A stretch of DNA of 64,000 nucleotides from Chloroflexales bacterium ZM16-3 (lineage in GTDB: Bacteria > Chloroflexota > Chloroflexia > Chloroflexales > Chloroflexaceae). The notes under the pieces are model-generated. The model made no database searches. It saw only the letters and a list, made by a program, of their open reading frames with translations, and was not told where the DNA came from. Location: positions 186,001-250,000 of the forward strand of contig RYFE02000001.1 in assembly GCA_004138175.2 (NCBI GenBank), in the 5' to 3' direction. Shown here piece after piece: positions 30,214-38,495 of this stretch (its first letter is position 1; every line of letters begins with the position of its first letter). The translations under genes and the position numbers were made by a program.

Positions 30214-30276
30214 ATGGGTCTGTCCTCGCTGCTGGTTTATCGCGTCAAAATTGCGCCCGAGGGCGCACTGGTGCCT

Positions 30277-30305
30277 ATTGTAGCATAGGCGGGCTGATCA
30301 GACAA
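30277..30305 (-). promoter_or_regulatory. Candidate promoter for rpmG
   Basis: On the minus strand TTGTCT and TACAAT are separated by 17 bases, about 64 bases before the rpmG ATG. A GCGCCCTCGGGCGC stem lies in the leader. Confidence 0.55.
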
Positions 30306-30334
30306 GTAGGGCCAACGCATAGGCAGAGGGTACC

Positions 30335-32896
30335 CTACAGCTGCACCCTGAGCAGCTTGAGCGGCTTGCCGAGGAATGCGCGGATGTGGCGGCGGGTGCG
30401 CTCGGGCGACTCAAACTGCGGCCAGTGTCCGGCCCGCGCCAGCACCTGAAGGTCGGTGCCGGCCAGCAGGTCGTCCACCAGGCTGGCGTCGCGCAGGGGC
30501 ACGGTGTTATCCTCCATGCCCCAGATCACCAGCGAGGGCGTGGTGACGAGCGCGAGCTTATCGCTCAGGTCGTTGTCGCGCATGGCCCAGAAGCACTCGG
30601 CGCGCACCCGGCCCTGGCCAGGGCGGCGCGCGTCGGCCCGCAGGCGCGCGTAGTCATCCGCCTTGATCACCGTGCGGTCCGCGAACGAGGCCGGCCGCAT
30701 AAGCCGGTCGGTTACGCTCAGCATGTATGGCTCTAGGAGCGCCACGACCCGGCTGGCAATCGGGAAGCGCTCCAGCATTGTGATCGGCGAGATAAAGGTG
30801 TTGATCCAGAACGACAGGTTCCCGCTGATCGTCGGGCAGATCAGCACCATGCGCTCGACCAGCGGCGTGTGGCGCAGGGCCATCGTCACGCTGATCATGC
30901 CGCCCATCGAGTGGCCCACCAGCACCACCTGCTGCCCCGGGCTGATCTCTTTGATCAGCTCGGCCAGCAGGTCGACATATGCCTCGATGGTGGCCCGCTG
31001 GCGCAGCGGCGGCGACTCGCCGTAGCCCGGCAGATCCACTGCCACACAGTGGCTGCGCTCGCTGAGCAGCGTCAGCAGGGGCGACATGGCGTACCAGCTG
31101 CTCGACCAGCCGTGGATGAGCAGGATTGTCTGGCGGTTAGGTGGCCCCTGCTCGCGAACGTGGATCTCCTGGCCGCCAATGGTGTAGACCTTCTTCTGAA
31201 GCTCGCTGCCCTTGTCGCGGCGCTGCTGAGCGGCGCTTGGCGCAGAATCGGCGGACTCGGCGGTCGCCGCCGTCCCACGGATCTGGCGCGCGCGCTCCTG
31301 GAGCTGGCCGAAGTAGCTCGACTGGGTGATCTGCTCGACCTCGCGCTGCTTCTTCACCAGGTCGATCTCGATCCGCAGCTCGCTGATCTCCTGGCGCAGC
31401 TTCTGCTCGCGAGTGTAGGCCGCCAGGGCGGCGGCGGCCAGCGTGCCGAGCGACTGGAGCATCTGCGCGGAGAACTCGTCGAAGGCGATCACCTTACTGT
31501 CCTCGTCCTGGGCATTAAGCAGCTGGAGCACCCCGGTCACTCGGCCGAAGCCATCCTTGAGCGGGATGTTGATCATCGAGGTGGAGCGGTAGCCGGTGCG
31601 CGTGTCGAAGTCGTGCGTGCCCGAGAAGTCATAGTCCTCAGTATCGTAGGCGTCGATAATATTGATCGTTGTGCCGGTGAGCGCTGCGTTGGCCACCACA
31701 TAGTTATGTTGGGGCGCGCCGGTCTGCTCATCGTAGAGGCGCAGGGGCGGGAAGGGGATATCCTTGCCGCTGGCGCCGCCCATGGCGATGTCCAGCGAGC
31801 GGGTGCGCACGATCATAAAGCGCAGCCGGTCATCCTCGGTGCGCAGGTAGAGCGTGGCCCCGTCGGCGTTGCAGAGCTGCTGGGCCTCGGTGACGATCCG
31901 CTCAAGCAGCTGGTTAAAGTCCTTCTCGACAGAGAGGGCCACGCCGATCGGGATGACGATATGCAACAGGTCGTCGGCGCGGCGCTTCTCGTGTTCGATC
32001 CGCTTGAGGTACTGTGCCTCCATATCGCGCACGTGGTGCTTGAAGAGGCATGCCCCGATGCGCGCCTTGAGCAGCACTGAGTCGTAGGGCTTTGGCAGGT
32101 AGTCGTCGGCACCGAGATCGATCGCCTGGACGATGCTGGTCATATCGTCGAGGGCCGAGAGCACGATCACCGGCACCCGGCGCAGATCAGGGTCGGACTG
32201 GATCTCGCGCAGTACGGCGTAGCCGTCCATCTCCGGCATCATAATATCGAGCAGCACGAGGTCGAAGGGCGTGGCCCGCATCGCATTCAGGGCGGGCCGC
32301 CCGTCGGCGGCCTGGGTGACACGGTAGCCCAGGCGCTCCAGCCGACGCGAGAGCATATCGCGGTTCATGGCGTTATCATCGACCAGCAGCAGGTGCCCGC
32401 TGAGCTGCTCTAACTCGGTGGCGTCGCTATTTGCGGGGGCGTCAGTGGGAGGGGGTGCGTCGGAGGGGAGAAGCGTGCCAGATGAGAGCTGATCGAGCTG
32501 GCCGGCTGCCACGGCGATCTTGCGCAGGTCGGCCGCAAACTGCGGGCGCTGCTCGCCCTCGGCGACGGCGATCAGCTCTGCGCAGACGGTGTTGATCTCG
32601 TTCAGGTAGGGGGCGATCCGGCTATGCAAGGTGAGCAGGTCGGAATCGCGCACGGCGACGCCACTCCCAGACAGGATCTCGGTGATGGCGGCCAGGATGT
32701 TTCGCCCCGCAGCCACGACGTGCTGGAGTGCGTCGTAGCGGGCGGGCAACTCAATGTCAGACGCCTCCTCCAGCAGCATCTCGCTAAAGCCGATGATATG
32801 GTTCACCGGCGTGCGCAGCTCGTGGCGGATGGTCTGCATCGCCATGCCCTGATGCGCTGCGCCGGGGTGATTTTGTGCGTTCACCTGCCGCTCCAT
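30335..32896 (-). CDS. HisKA-REC-GAF-alpha/beta hydrolase fusion
   Basis: This 853-residue protein has a rare domain order. A HisKA-like H-box (TIRHELRTPVNHIIGFSEM, about residue 25) is not followed by an ATPase domain. A receiver spans about 165-290, with LLVDDNAMNRD, phospho-acceptor in LVLLDIMMPEMDG and KPYDS. A GAF domain spans about 310-490 (DFNQLLERIVTEAQQLCNADGATLYL), followed by a coiled coil. The C-terminal 270 residues are an alpha/beta hydrolase with HGWSSSWYAM, nucleophile GHSMGG, acid WGMEDNTVP and histidine RAGHWPQF. It looks like a response regulator whose output is an esterase or lipase activity. No signal peptide is seen, so it is probably cytosolic. The substrate is unknown. 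Confidence 0.85.
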   Translation of the reverse strand: MERQVNAQNHPGAAHQGMAMQTIRHELRTPVNHIIGFSEMLLEEASDIELPARYDALQHVVAAGRNILAAITEILSGSGVAVRDSDLLTLHSRIAPYLNEINTVCAELIAVAEGEQRPQFAADLRKIAVAAGQLDQLSSGTLLPSDAPPPTDAPANSDATELEQLSGHLLLVDDNAMNRDMLSRRLERLGYRVTQAADGRPALNAMRATPFDLVLLDIMMPEMDGYAVLREIQSDPDLRRVPVIVLSALDDMTSIVQAIDLGADDYLPKPYDSVLLKARIGACLFKHHVRDMEAQYLKRIEHEKRRADDLLHIVIPIGVALSVEKDFNQLLERIVTEAQQLCNADGATLYLRTEDDRLRFMIVRTRSLDIAMGGASGKDIPFPPLRLYDEQTGAPQHNYVVANAALTGTTINIIDAYDTEDYDFSGTHDFDTRTGYRSTSMINIPLKDGFGRVTGVLQLLNAQDEDSKVIAFDEFSAQMLQSLGTLAAAALAAYTREQKLRQEISELRIEIDLVKKQREVEQITQSSYFGQLQERARQIRGTAATAESADSAPSAAQQRRDKGSELQKKVYTIGGQEIHVREQGPPNRQTILLIHGWSSSWYAMSPLLTLLSERSHCVAVDLPGYGESPPLRQRATIEAYVDLLAELIKEISPGQQVVLVGHSMGGMISVTMALRHTPLVERMVLICPTISGNLSFWINTFISPITMLERFPIASRVVALLEPYMLSVTDRLMRPASFADRTVIKADDYARLRADARRPGQGRVRAECFWAMRDNDLSDKLALVTTPSLVIWGMEDNTVPLRDASLVDDLLAGTDLQVLARAGHWPQFESPERTRRHIRAFLGKPLKLLRVQL

Positions 32897-32979
32897 CGCC
32901 AGCCCCCCCGTATGTAGGCTTCTCTATAGTGCCTAATAAACGGGCGGGGGGATTTCTTTCTCGATATCACTGCCGGTTT

Positions 32980-33618
32980 TTACCCCCGCCGCGCTACCTT
33001 CAATGGAGAGGGGGCTGGGGTGAGGGCGTGGGTCGGCAGCAGCAGCAGAGCCACGCCGAGCAGCGTGGTGAGCGTGGCGGCCACCCAGAAGACATATGCC
33101 TCGGGCACGGCGAGGGTCAGCGGCGGGAAGAAGCCGAGCCCGTAGTCCACAAAGACCGACAGGGCGAACCAGCCGATCACGGCGAGGCGCAGCGGGGTGG
33201 CCAGCGGGCCGATCCGGGTGGCCAGCAGCACGCCCTCGGCCGTCAGGCCCATGTGCGAGACGAAGAGCATCAGCTCAAGCGGAAACTCGGGGTCGGCGAA
33301 GCCCACCACGCTCCAGTGCTTCAGCCAGAACATGAGCGTCCAGATCCCGTACTTGATGCAGCTGAAGGCGGCGAACGCCGTGAACCAGCTCCTGTCCCGT
33401 CCGTAGCGCAGCAGCAGGAAGGCCACTGTGCCCCACAGCGCCGCCTCGGGGCAGTCGGGGATGAAGGGCCACGCCCACAGCGGCGAGGCCAGCAGCTGCG
33501 GCCCATACCAGACCACCCCGCCCCAGATCACGCCCACGGCGTTGGTGATCATACATGCCCAGAAGATCAGCGGGTTCTTCGTGATCAGCCCGTACACCCA
33601 ATCGATCAGACGCAGCAT
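32980..33618 (-). CDS. DUF1405-family integral membrane protein
   Basis: This 212-residue protein has about six membrane segments and family-like segments WVYGLITKNPLIFWACMITNAVG, FIPDCPEAALWGTVAFLLL and FSCIKYGIWTLMFW. DUF1405 proteins are uncharacterised; Bacillus YpjA is a member. The start at MLRLIDW is chosen at the first family-like residue, while the upstream frame is heptamer repeat. The C-terminal THALTPAPSPLKVARRG looks like translated dispersed repeat rather than conserved sequence. Confidence 0.78.
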   Translation of the reverse strand: MLRLIDWVYGLITKNPLIFWACMITNAVGVIWGGVVWYGPQLLASPLWAWPFIPDCPEAALWGTVAFLLLRYGRDRSWFTAFAAFSCIKYGIWTLMFWLKHWSVVGFADPEFPLELMLFVSHMGLTAEGVLLATRIGPLATPLRLAVIGWFALSVFVDYGLGFFPPLTLAVPEAYVFWVAATLTTLLGVALLLLPTHALTPAPSPLKVARRG

Positions 33619-33630
33619 CCATGTCTCCAG

Positions 33631-33682
33631 TGTTAAGTGTTGAGTGTTGAGTGGACCCACTCAACACTCAACACTAAAAACT
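33631..33682. repeat. Heptanucleotide inverted array (CTCAACA type)
   Basis: AGTGTTG/AGTGTTA units pair with ACTCAAC units around GTGGACCCAC. It has the same unit as 22736-22782 and lies between the DUF1405 and acyltransferase genes. Confidence 0.9.
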
Positions 33683-34215
33683 CAGCGCCGCAGGCGCTGT
33701 ATCGGCACCCCGCCCACAAATGCCCCTGTCGGCACATCGCGGTTCACCAGGCTCATGGCCGAGACGGTGGCCCCATCGCCGATGACCACGCCGGGGAGGA
33801 TGGTACAGTTGGCGCCAATCGTCACCCCCTGGCCGATGACCACCGGGCCGCGTCGCCACTCGCCTCTGGTGAACTCATGGCAGAGGATGGTTGTGTTATA
33901 GCCGACCACGCAGTCCTCGCCGATGGTCACATCTTGCGGGAAGAAGATATCGAGCATGACCATCAGGGCCACGCTGGCGTGGTGGCCGACCTGCGCGCCG
34001 ATGGCGCGGTAGATCGCGTTCTTCAGCGGGATGAATGGTGTGTAGCGGGCCACCTGGATGAGCAGCGCGTTGCGGATCACCTGTAGGTAGCCGCCGGTGA
34101 GCTGCGGCCAGTACCACAGGGCGTTGTGCGGCCCCGGCGATGGCGCGATGTGCAGGCGGGCCTTGCGCGCCGCGCTGGTGCCCAGCCCGTCGGTGCGCGT
34201 CTCAGTCAGCTCCAT
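33682..34215 (-). CDS. Left-handed beta-helix acyltransferase
   Basis: This 177-residue protein carries hexapeptide-repeat rungs (VTIGEDCVVGYNTTILCHEF, VVIGQGVTIGANCTILPGVVIGDGATVSAMSLV) typical of the LbH transferases that move acetyl or other acyl groups from CoA to sugars or amino acids. The N-terminal 60 residues include PGPHNALWYWPQ. The catalytic histidine is probably that in LCHEF. The start MELTET is preceded by AGGAAGAG. The acceptor is not known. It sits upstream of the DUF1405 gene on the minus strand. Confidence 0.82.
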   Translation of the reverse strand: MELTETRTDGLGTSAARKARLHIAPSPGPHNALWYWPQLTGGYLQVIRNALLIQVARYTPFIPLKNAIYRAIGAQVGHHASVALMVMLDIFFPQDVTIGEDCVVGYNTTILCHEFTRGEWRRGPVVIGQGVTIGANCTILPGVVIGDGATVSAMSLVNRDVPTGAFVGGVPIQRLRR

Positions 34216-34305
34216 GGCTCTTCCTAGTAGGGCGCGTCTCTGCGCATAGTGTAGCATATTCCGCCCGTGGCATGGCTGTGGTATGCTTTGTTCTACGACC
34301 GACGA

Positions 34306-34346
34306 CGGTGCTCGATGGTCGATGGTCGTTGGTCATTCGTCAATCG
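34306..34346. repeat. Heptanucleotide array (GGTCGAT type)
   Basis: Degenerate 7-mers GATGGTC, GATGGTC, GTTGGTC, ATTCGTC run in one arm, directly upstream of the adenosyltransferase ribosome site. Confidence 0.75.
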
Positions 34347-34355
34347 AGGAGCACA

Positions 34356-34907
34356 ATGAAAATCTACACGAAGACTGGTGACGCCGGTGAGACTGGGCTG
34401 TGGGGCGGGCAGCGGGTGAGCAAGGATGCGCTGCGCGTTCACGCGTACGGCACGGTGGATGAGTGCAATGCGGCGATCGGGGTGGCTCGGGCCAGCGGGC
34501 TGGACGCTGGGATCGACGAACTGCTCGGCCAGGTGCAGAACCAGCTGTTTGTGGTCGGCGCGGACCTGGCCACCCCCGGAGAGAGCGGCGCGAACATCCC
34601 ACGGGTAGGCCCGACCGAGATCGGCTTTCTGGAGGCGCAGATTGACGCCCTGGAGTCCGAGATGGAGCCGCTCAAGCAGTTTATTCTGCCAGGCGGCACC
34701 CTGGCCGCGTCCCACCTGCACCTGGCCCGCACCACCTGCCGACGGGCTGAGCGCTGGGCGGTGAGCCTGGCCAACGAGGAGGCGATCAGCCCCGATGTGC
34801 TGATGTACCTCAACCGCCTCTCCGACTTCCTCTTCGTGGCCGCCCGCTCCGCCAACGCCCGTGCGAACACCCCCGACGTGCCCTGGGTCAGCCCACGACT
34901 GGGCTAG
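34356..34907 (+). CDS. pduO: PduO-type ATP:cob(I)alamin adenosyltransferase
   Basis: This 183-residue enzyme transfers the adenosyl group of ATP to cob(I)alamin to make coenzyme B12. It starts MKIYTKTGDAGETGLWGGQRV, the ATP-binding N-terminus of the PduO family, and has the conserved GTVDECNAAIGVARA, HLARTTCRRAERW and YLNRLSDFLFVAAR helices. CGAGGAGC precedes the ATG. No other cobalamin genes are near. A heptamer array lies on both sides. Confidence 0.94.
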   Translation: MKIYTKTGDAGETGLWGGQRVSKDALRVHAYGTVDECNAAIGVARASGLDAGIDELLGQVQNQLFVVGADLATPGESGANIPRVGPTEIGFLEAQIDALESEMEPLKQFILPGGTLAASHLHLARTTCRRAERWAVSLANEEAISPDVLMYLNRLSDFLFVAARSANARANTPDVPWVSPRLG

Positions 34908-34915
34908 CTCGCCCT

Positions 34916-34986
34916 AAAGACGAACGGCAAAGGACGAACGACCAACGACGAAGGTATCTCGTCGTTGGTCGTTCGTCCTTTGTCGT
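34916..34986. repeat. Heptanucleotide inverted array (GGTCGTT type)
   Basis: GACGAAC/GGCAAAG/GACGAAC/GACCAAC units pair with GTCGTTG/GTCGTTC/GTCCTTT on the other arm around a GGTATC centre. It lies just after the adenosyltransferase gene and could end its transcript. Confidence 0.9.
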
Positions 34987-35078
34987 AGCGAAGATGCCAC
35001 TAAATCCCTCGCTCTGCGTATATGATGGAGGAGAACGCAATCATCGCCAAGGAATGATCGAAAGGAGCGTCACCGCCA

Positions 35079-36074
35079 ATGACCGCCACAACCCTGGGCA
35101 TCATCGCCGGTTTTATCGGATGGTTCCTCGTCCGCTACATCCTGCTCAGCTTCTACACCCTGAATCAGAATGAGCGCGCGGTTAAGACGGTCTTCGGGCG
35201 CGCCGAGCGCATGCCCGCCTCGGCCAGCAGCGAGGACCCCTTCGCCGAGTACCTGCACCCCGAGGAGCGCGACCGCTATGTCTACCCGCAGCTGCGGGTT
35301 ATTCAGCCCGGCGGCCCCTACTTCAAGTGGCCATGGGAGAAGATCTACAAGGTCTCGGTGGCCACCCAGACGGTGAATATGGCCTTGGATCTTGAGGACC
35401 CGCGGGCGAACAATGGCGGCACCTTCCTGGAGGCCGTCACCAAGGATCAGCTCAACGTCGGGCTGAAGGGCCAGATCCGCTACCGCGTCTCGGAGCGCCA
35501 CCTCTACGCCTACCTGTTCGGCGTGAAGAGCCCGATCGTGCATGTGATGGGCTACTTCATCTCCATCCTGCGCGAGCGGATCGCCAACTTCGAGGCGCCG
35601 CCCAGCACGGCGATCGGGCTGGCCTCGCAGCCGACCGACGCCAGCGCGGTCTCGGGGGTCTCGATCAATGACCTGCGCAAGAACCTGCGCGACCTGAACG
35701 AGCACATGGACCGCGAGAGCCTCTCGTCGCCGGCGCGCTACGGGATCATCCTCGACGCCTCGCTGATCACCGAGATCGACGCGCCGACCGAGGTCGAGTC
35801 GGCCATGGCGGCGATCAACACGGCCCACAACCAGGTCTCGTCGGACATCAGCCTGGCCCAGGCATCGGCCGACCAGAAGATCGTCCAGTCGAAGCGGGCG
35901 GTGGAGATCGAGACGCTGAAGGCCCAGGCCGAGGTGGAGCCGCTGAAGGCTCAGGCCGAGCAGCTGCGCGCCCTGCGCCAGAGCGGCCCGGGCGCACTGG
36001 CCTCGTACGTGCGCAACGTGCGCCTGAACCTGTTCCGCCAGGCCGAGCGCGTGATCATGGAGGTGGAGAAATGA
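35079..36074 (+). CDS. SPFH/Band-7 (stomatin-prohibitin) protein, first of a pair
   Basis: This 331-residue protein has one N-terminal membrane segment (TLGIIAGFIGWFLVRYILLSF), then an SPFH domain (about residues 30-230: YTLNQNERAVKTVFGR, RVIQPGGPYFKWPWEKIYKVSV, LNVGLKGQIRYRV), and a charged coiled coil (EIETLKAQAEVEPLKAQAEQ). SPFH proteins form ring-like cages on membrane microdomains and often control membrane proteases. It overlaps the next gene by four bases (ATGA), so the two are co-translated and may form a hetero-oligomer like HflK-HflC. Confidence 0.85.
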   Translation: MTATTLGIIAGFIGWFLVRYILLSFYTLNQNERAVKTVFGRAERMPASASSEDPFAEYLHPEERDRYVYPQLRVIQPGGPYFKWPWEKIYKVSVATQTVNMALDLEDPRANNGGTFLEAVTKDQLNVGLKGQIRYRVSERHLYAYLFGVKSPIVHVMGYFISILRERIANFEAPPSTAIGLASQPTDASAVSGVSINDLRKNLRDLNEHMDRESLSSPARYGIILDASLITEIDAPTEVESAMAAINTAHNQVSSDISLAQASADQKIVQSKRAVEIETLKAQAEVEPLKAQAEQLRALRQSGPGALASYVRNVRLNLFRQAERVIMEVEK

Positions 36075-36964
36075 CAGCGATCATCCAGTTCGTCATGGCC
36101 GCAGGCATCACCTTCATGGTCTCGTTCGTGATGGTGCCGCTGTTGATCGGGATCGGCCAGGTCTTTGGCATCTACACCATCGTGCGCGAGGGCACCTGCC
36201 ACGTCTACACGCTGTTCGGCAACGTGGTCGCGGTGATCCCCGAGCCGGGGCTGCACATCCTGCCGTCGAAGATGGGCCTGTCGGCCCTGATCATCAACTT
36301 CTTCGGCAAGCGCTATGTCCTCGACATGCGGCTCGGCCAGCTCTACCTGCGCAGCCAGCCGGTGAACTCCGAGGAGGGCGCGCCGATGGGCATCGGTGCC
36401 TGGTACGAGATGAAGATTAGCGATCCGGTGGCCTACCTGTTTAAGAACGCCGACCCGCAGGGCTCGCTGGCGGCCAATGTCAGCAACGCGGTGGTGCGCA
36501 CCCTCAGCAACCTGCCCCTCGGCGAGATGCTGGAGAACCGCCACTCGATGAGCCGCTCCGTGCGCGCCGAGGTCTCGCCCAAGTCGAACGAGTGGGGCTA
36601 CCAGCTCGGCTCGGTCTACATCCGCAAGGTCCACTTCCGCGACGTGGGCATGATCCGCCAGATTGAGGCCAAGGTGGTGAACAGGCTGCGCCAGGTGACC
36701 TCGGCGATCAAGCAGGACGGGGCGAACCAGGTGAGCATCATCACCAGCACCGCCGAGCGCCAGGCGGCGATCGAGTTCGCCAAGGCGCTGGCCATCCGCC
36801 CGCAGATCCTGGGCCAGGCTCTCAACACGATCGGCGCCGACAAGGAGGTCTCCGATACGCTGTTCGCCATCCTGGAGATGCAGAACATCACCGAGAGCGG
36901 CGCGAAGGTGACGTTTGTGCCTGCAGGCAAGGAGCTGATGACTCAGCTGCTAGCCGCCGAGTAG
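36071..36964 (+). CDS. SPFH/Band-7 protein, second of a pair
   Basis: This 297-residue protein begins with a membrane segment (FVMAAGITFMVSFVMVPLLIG), followed by an SPFH domain (GIYTIVREGTCHVYTLFG, PGLHILPSK, MGIGAWYEMKISDPVAYLF). The C-terminal helices include VNRLRQVTSAIKQDGANQVSIITSTAERQAA. It is more diverged from flotillin/stomatin than its neighbour and lacks a proline-rich tail. The start overlaps the preceding stop. The pairing suggests a two-subunit membrane scaffold; no protease gene is next to it. Confidence 0.8.
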   Translation: MTAIIQFVMAAGITFMVSFVMVPLLIGIGQVFGIYTIVREGTCHVYTLFGNVVAVIPEPGLHILPSKMGLSALIINFFGKRYVLDMRLGQLYLRSQPVNSEEGAPMGIGAWYEMKISDPVAYLFKNADPQGSLAANVSNAVVRTLSNLPLGEMLENRHSMSRSVRAEVSPKSNEWGYQLGSVYIRKVHFRDVGMIRQIEAKVVNRLRQVTSAIKQDGANQVSIITSTAERQAAIEFAKALAIRPQILGQALNTIGADKEVSDTLFAILEMQNITESGAKVTFVPAGKELMTQLLAAE

Positions 36965-37000
36965 TCGGCGAGCGGGCGGTGATGTGAGCTGTGCAAGGGA

Positions 37001-37062
37001 AAGCTGAAAGCTGAGAACCGCGCTAGATTCTGCTCGGTCTCAGCTTTCAGCTTTTAGCTTTT
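37001..37062. repeat. Heptanucleotide inverted array (GCTTTCA type)
   Basis: GAAAGCT/GAAAGCT/GAGAACC units and TCAGCTT/TCAGCTT/TTAGCTT units flank a central TAGATTCTGC. It comes after the second SPFH gene; a T-rich end follows the right arm. Confidence 0.88.
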
Positions 37063-37109
37063 TCCCCCGACCCTTCGAACTCTAGAATCGCAATCCGTAA
37101 AACTCGCCC

Positions 37110-37184
37110 TGTCACGCTGAGCGAAGCGAAGCGTCCCGGTGTCACTATTGCCCGCCGGGACGCTTCGCTTCGCTCAGCGTGACA
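37110..37184. repeat. 30-bp perfect inverted repeat (TGTCACGCTGAGCG type)
   Basis: The arms start TGTCACGCTGAGCGAAGCGA and are exact complements over 30 bases, around a 15-base centre. Similar GTCACGCTGAGCGAAG-type hairpins are, from memory, dispersed in many bacterial genomes. It lies upstream of the hpd gene. Confidence 0.85.
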
Positions 37185-37241
37185 TGTGTGGTAGGGTGAC
37201 TTTTGCGTACTGCCTAGAATCTTATGCCGAAGGAGACGATA

Positions 37242-38345
37242 ATGATGTCCCATACCCAGGACCCGCTCGACCTCTTCGGGATCGACTATCTTGAGTTTTA
37301 CGTGAGCAACGCCCGTCAGGCGGCCCACTTCTATCGCAGCACCCTCGGCATGGCCCCGGTGGCCTACGCCGGCCTGGAGACGGGGCTGCGCGACCGTACC
37401 AGCTATGTGCTTGAGCGGCGTCACGTGCGATTTCTGCTCACCGCGCCGAACCTTCCTGGCCACCCGGTCGGCGACCATATCGCCCGCCACGGCGATGGGG
37501 TGCGAGATATTGCCCTGCGCGTGCGCGACGCTGCTGCGGCCTACCATGCGGCCCTGCGCAACGGGGCGCAGGGTGTGCTGGAGCCGACGACCACAGAGGA
37601 TTCCCACGGTCGAATTGTCAAGGCGACCATCGCCGCCTACGGCGACACTGTTCATAGCTTCATCGAGCGGGATGGCTACAGGGGGCCGTTTATGCCCGGC
37701 TTCCGCGCGATCACCGAGCGCCCGCCGGTGCCAGAAACCGGCATCGCCGCGATTGACCATATCGTCGGCAATGTTGAGCTGGGCCATATGGAGGAGTGGG
37801 TCGACTACTACCGCGATGTGCTGGGGTTTAGGCAGATGATCCACTTCGACGATAAGGACATCTCGACCGAGTACAGCGCCCTGATGAGCAAGGTGATGCA
37901 GAACGGCAGCGGCAAGATCAAGTTCCCGATCAACGAGCCGGCCGGCGGGCGCAAGAAGAGCCAGATCGCGGAGTTTTTGGAGTACTACGGCGGCCCCGGC
38001 GTGCAGCATATCGCCTTGTCCACCGGCGACATTTGCGCCACGGTGGACACCCTGCGCGACGCCGGTATTCCCTTCATCAGCGTGCCGCCGAGCTACTACG
38101 ACGACCTTGAGGGCCGGGTGGGCCGCATTGACGAGAGCCGGGCCGCCCTGGAGGAGCGCAGTATCCTGGTGGATCGCGACGAGGAGGGCTATCTGCTCCA
38201 GATCTTCAGCCAGCCGCTCCAGGATCGGCCGACTCTCTTCATCGAGATCATCCAGCGCAAGGGCAGCCGGGGCTTTGGCAAGGGCAACTTCCGCGCGCTC
38301 TTCGAGTCGATTGAGCGCGAGCAGGAGAAGCGGGGGAATCTATAA
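37242..38345 (+). CDS. hpd: 4-hydroxyphenylpyruvate dioxygenase
   Basis: This 367-residue non-heme iron enzyme converts 4-hydroxyphenylpyruvate to homogentisate in tyrosine breakdown, or toward tocopherol-type quinones. It has two vicinal-oxygen-chelate halves. The iron ligands are His in AIDHIVGNV, His in GVQHIALST and Glu in LFIEIIQRKG, and the C-terminal GFGKGNFRALFESIEREQ helix gates the active site. AAGGAG lies seven bases before the first of two adjacent ATGs. No homogentisate dioxygenase gene is present, so its pathway role here is open. Confidence 0.95.
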   Translation: MMSHTQDPLDLFGIDYLEFYVSNARQAAHFYRSTLGMAPVAYAGLETGLRDRTSYVLERRHVRFLLTAPNLPGHPVGDHIARHGDGVRDIALRVRDAAAAYHAALRNGAQGVLEPTTTEDSHGRIVKATIAAYGDTVHSFIERDGYRGPFMPGFRAITERPPVPETGIAAIDHIVGNVELGHMEEWVDYYRDVLGFRQMIHFDDKDISTEYSALMSKVMQNGSGKIKFPINEPAGGRKKSQIAEFLEYYGGPGVQHIALSTGDICATVDTLRDAGIPFISVPPSYYDDLEGRVGRIDESRAALEERSILVDRDEEGYLLQIFSQPLQDRPTLFIEIIQRKGSRGFGKGNFRALFESIEREQEKRGNL

Positions 38346-38384
38346 ATCGGCGATGCGAGCATCTGCTCGCATTGCCGATTTATA
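38341..38384. terminator. 21-bp hairpin at the hpd stop codon
   Basis: TATAAATCGGCGATGCGAGCA pairs with TGCTCGCATTGCCGATTTATA, with one G-T wobble and a 2-base loop. The left arm includes the hpd stop codon. No T tract follows. Confidence 0.6.
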
Positions 38385-38495
38385 GACTACAAGGAGGGCT
38401 GCGGCGCGGGCCTGATCCGCTTTGCTAGGGCGCTCCCGCCACCTACCAGGGCGATGATCATAGAAGCTGTTGGTAGGGGAAGTAGAAAGAGATCT

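Noticed and set aside
37110-37184. Rho-independent terminator
   Set aside because: The 30-bp inverted repeat has a 15-base centre, no T tract, and lies upstream of hpd and more than 140 bases after the SPFH genes; it fits a dispersed repeat better.
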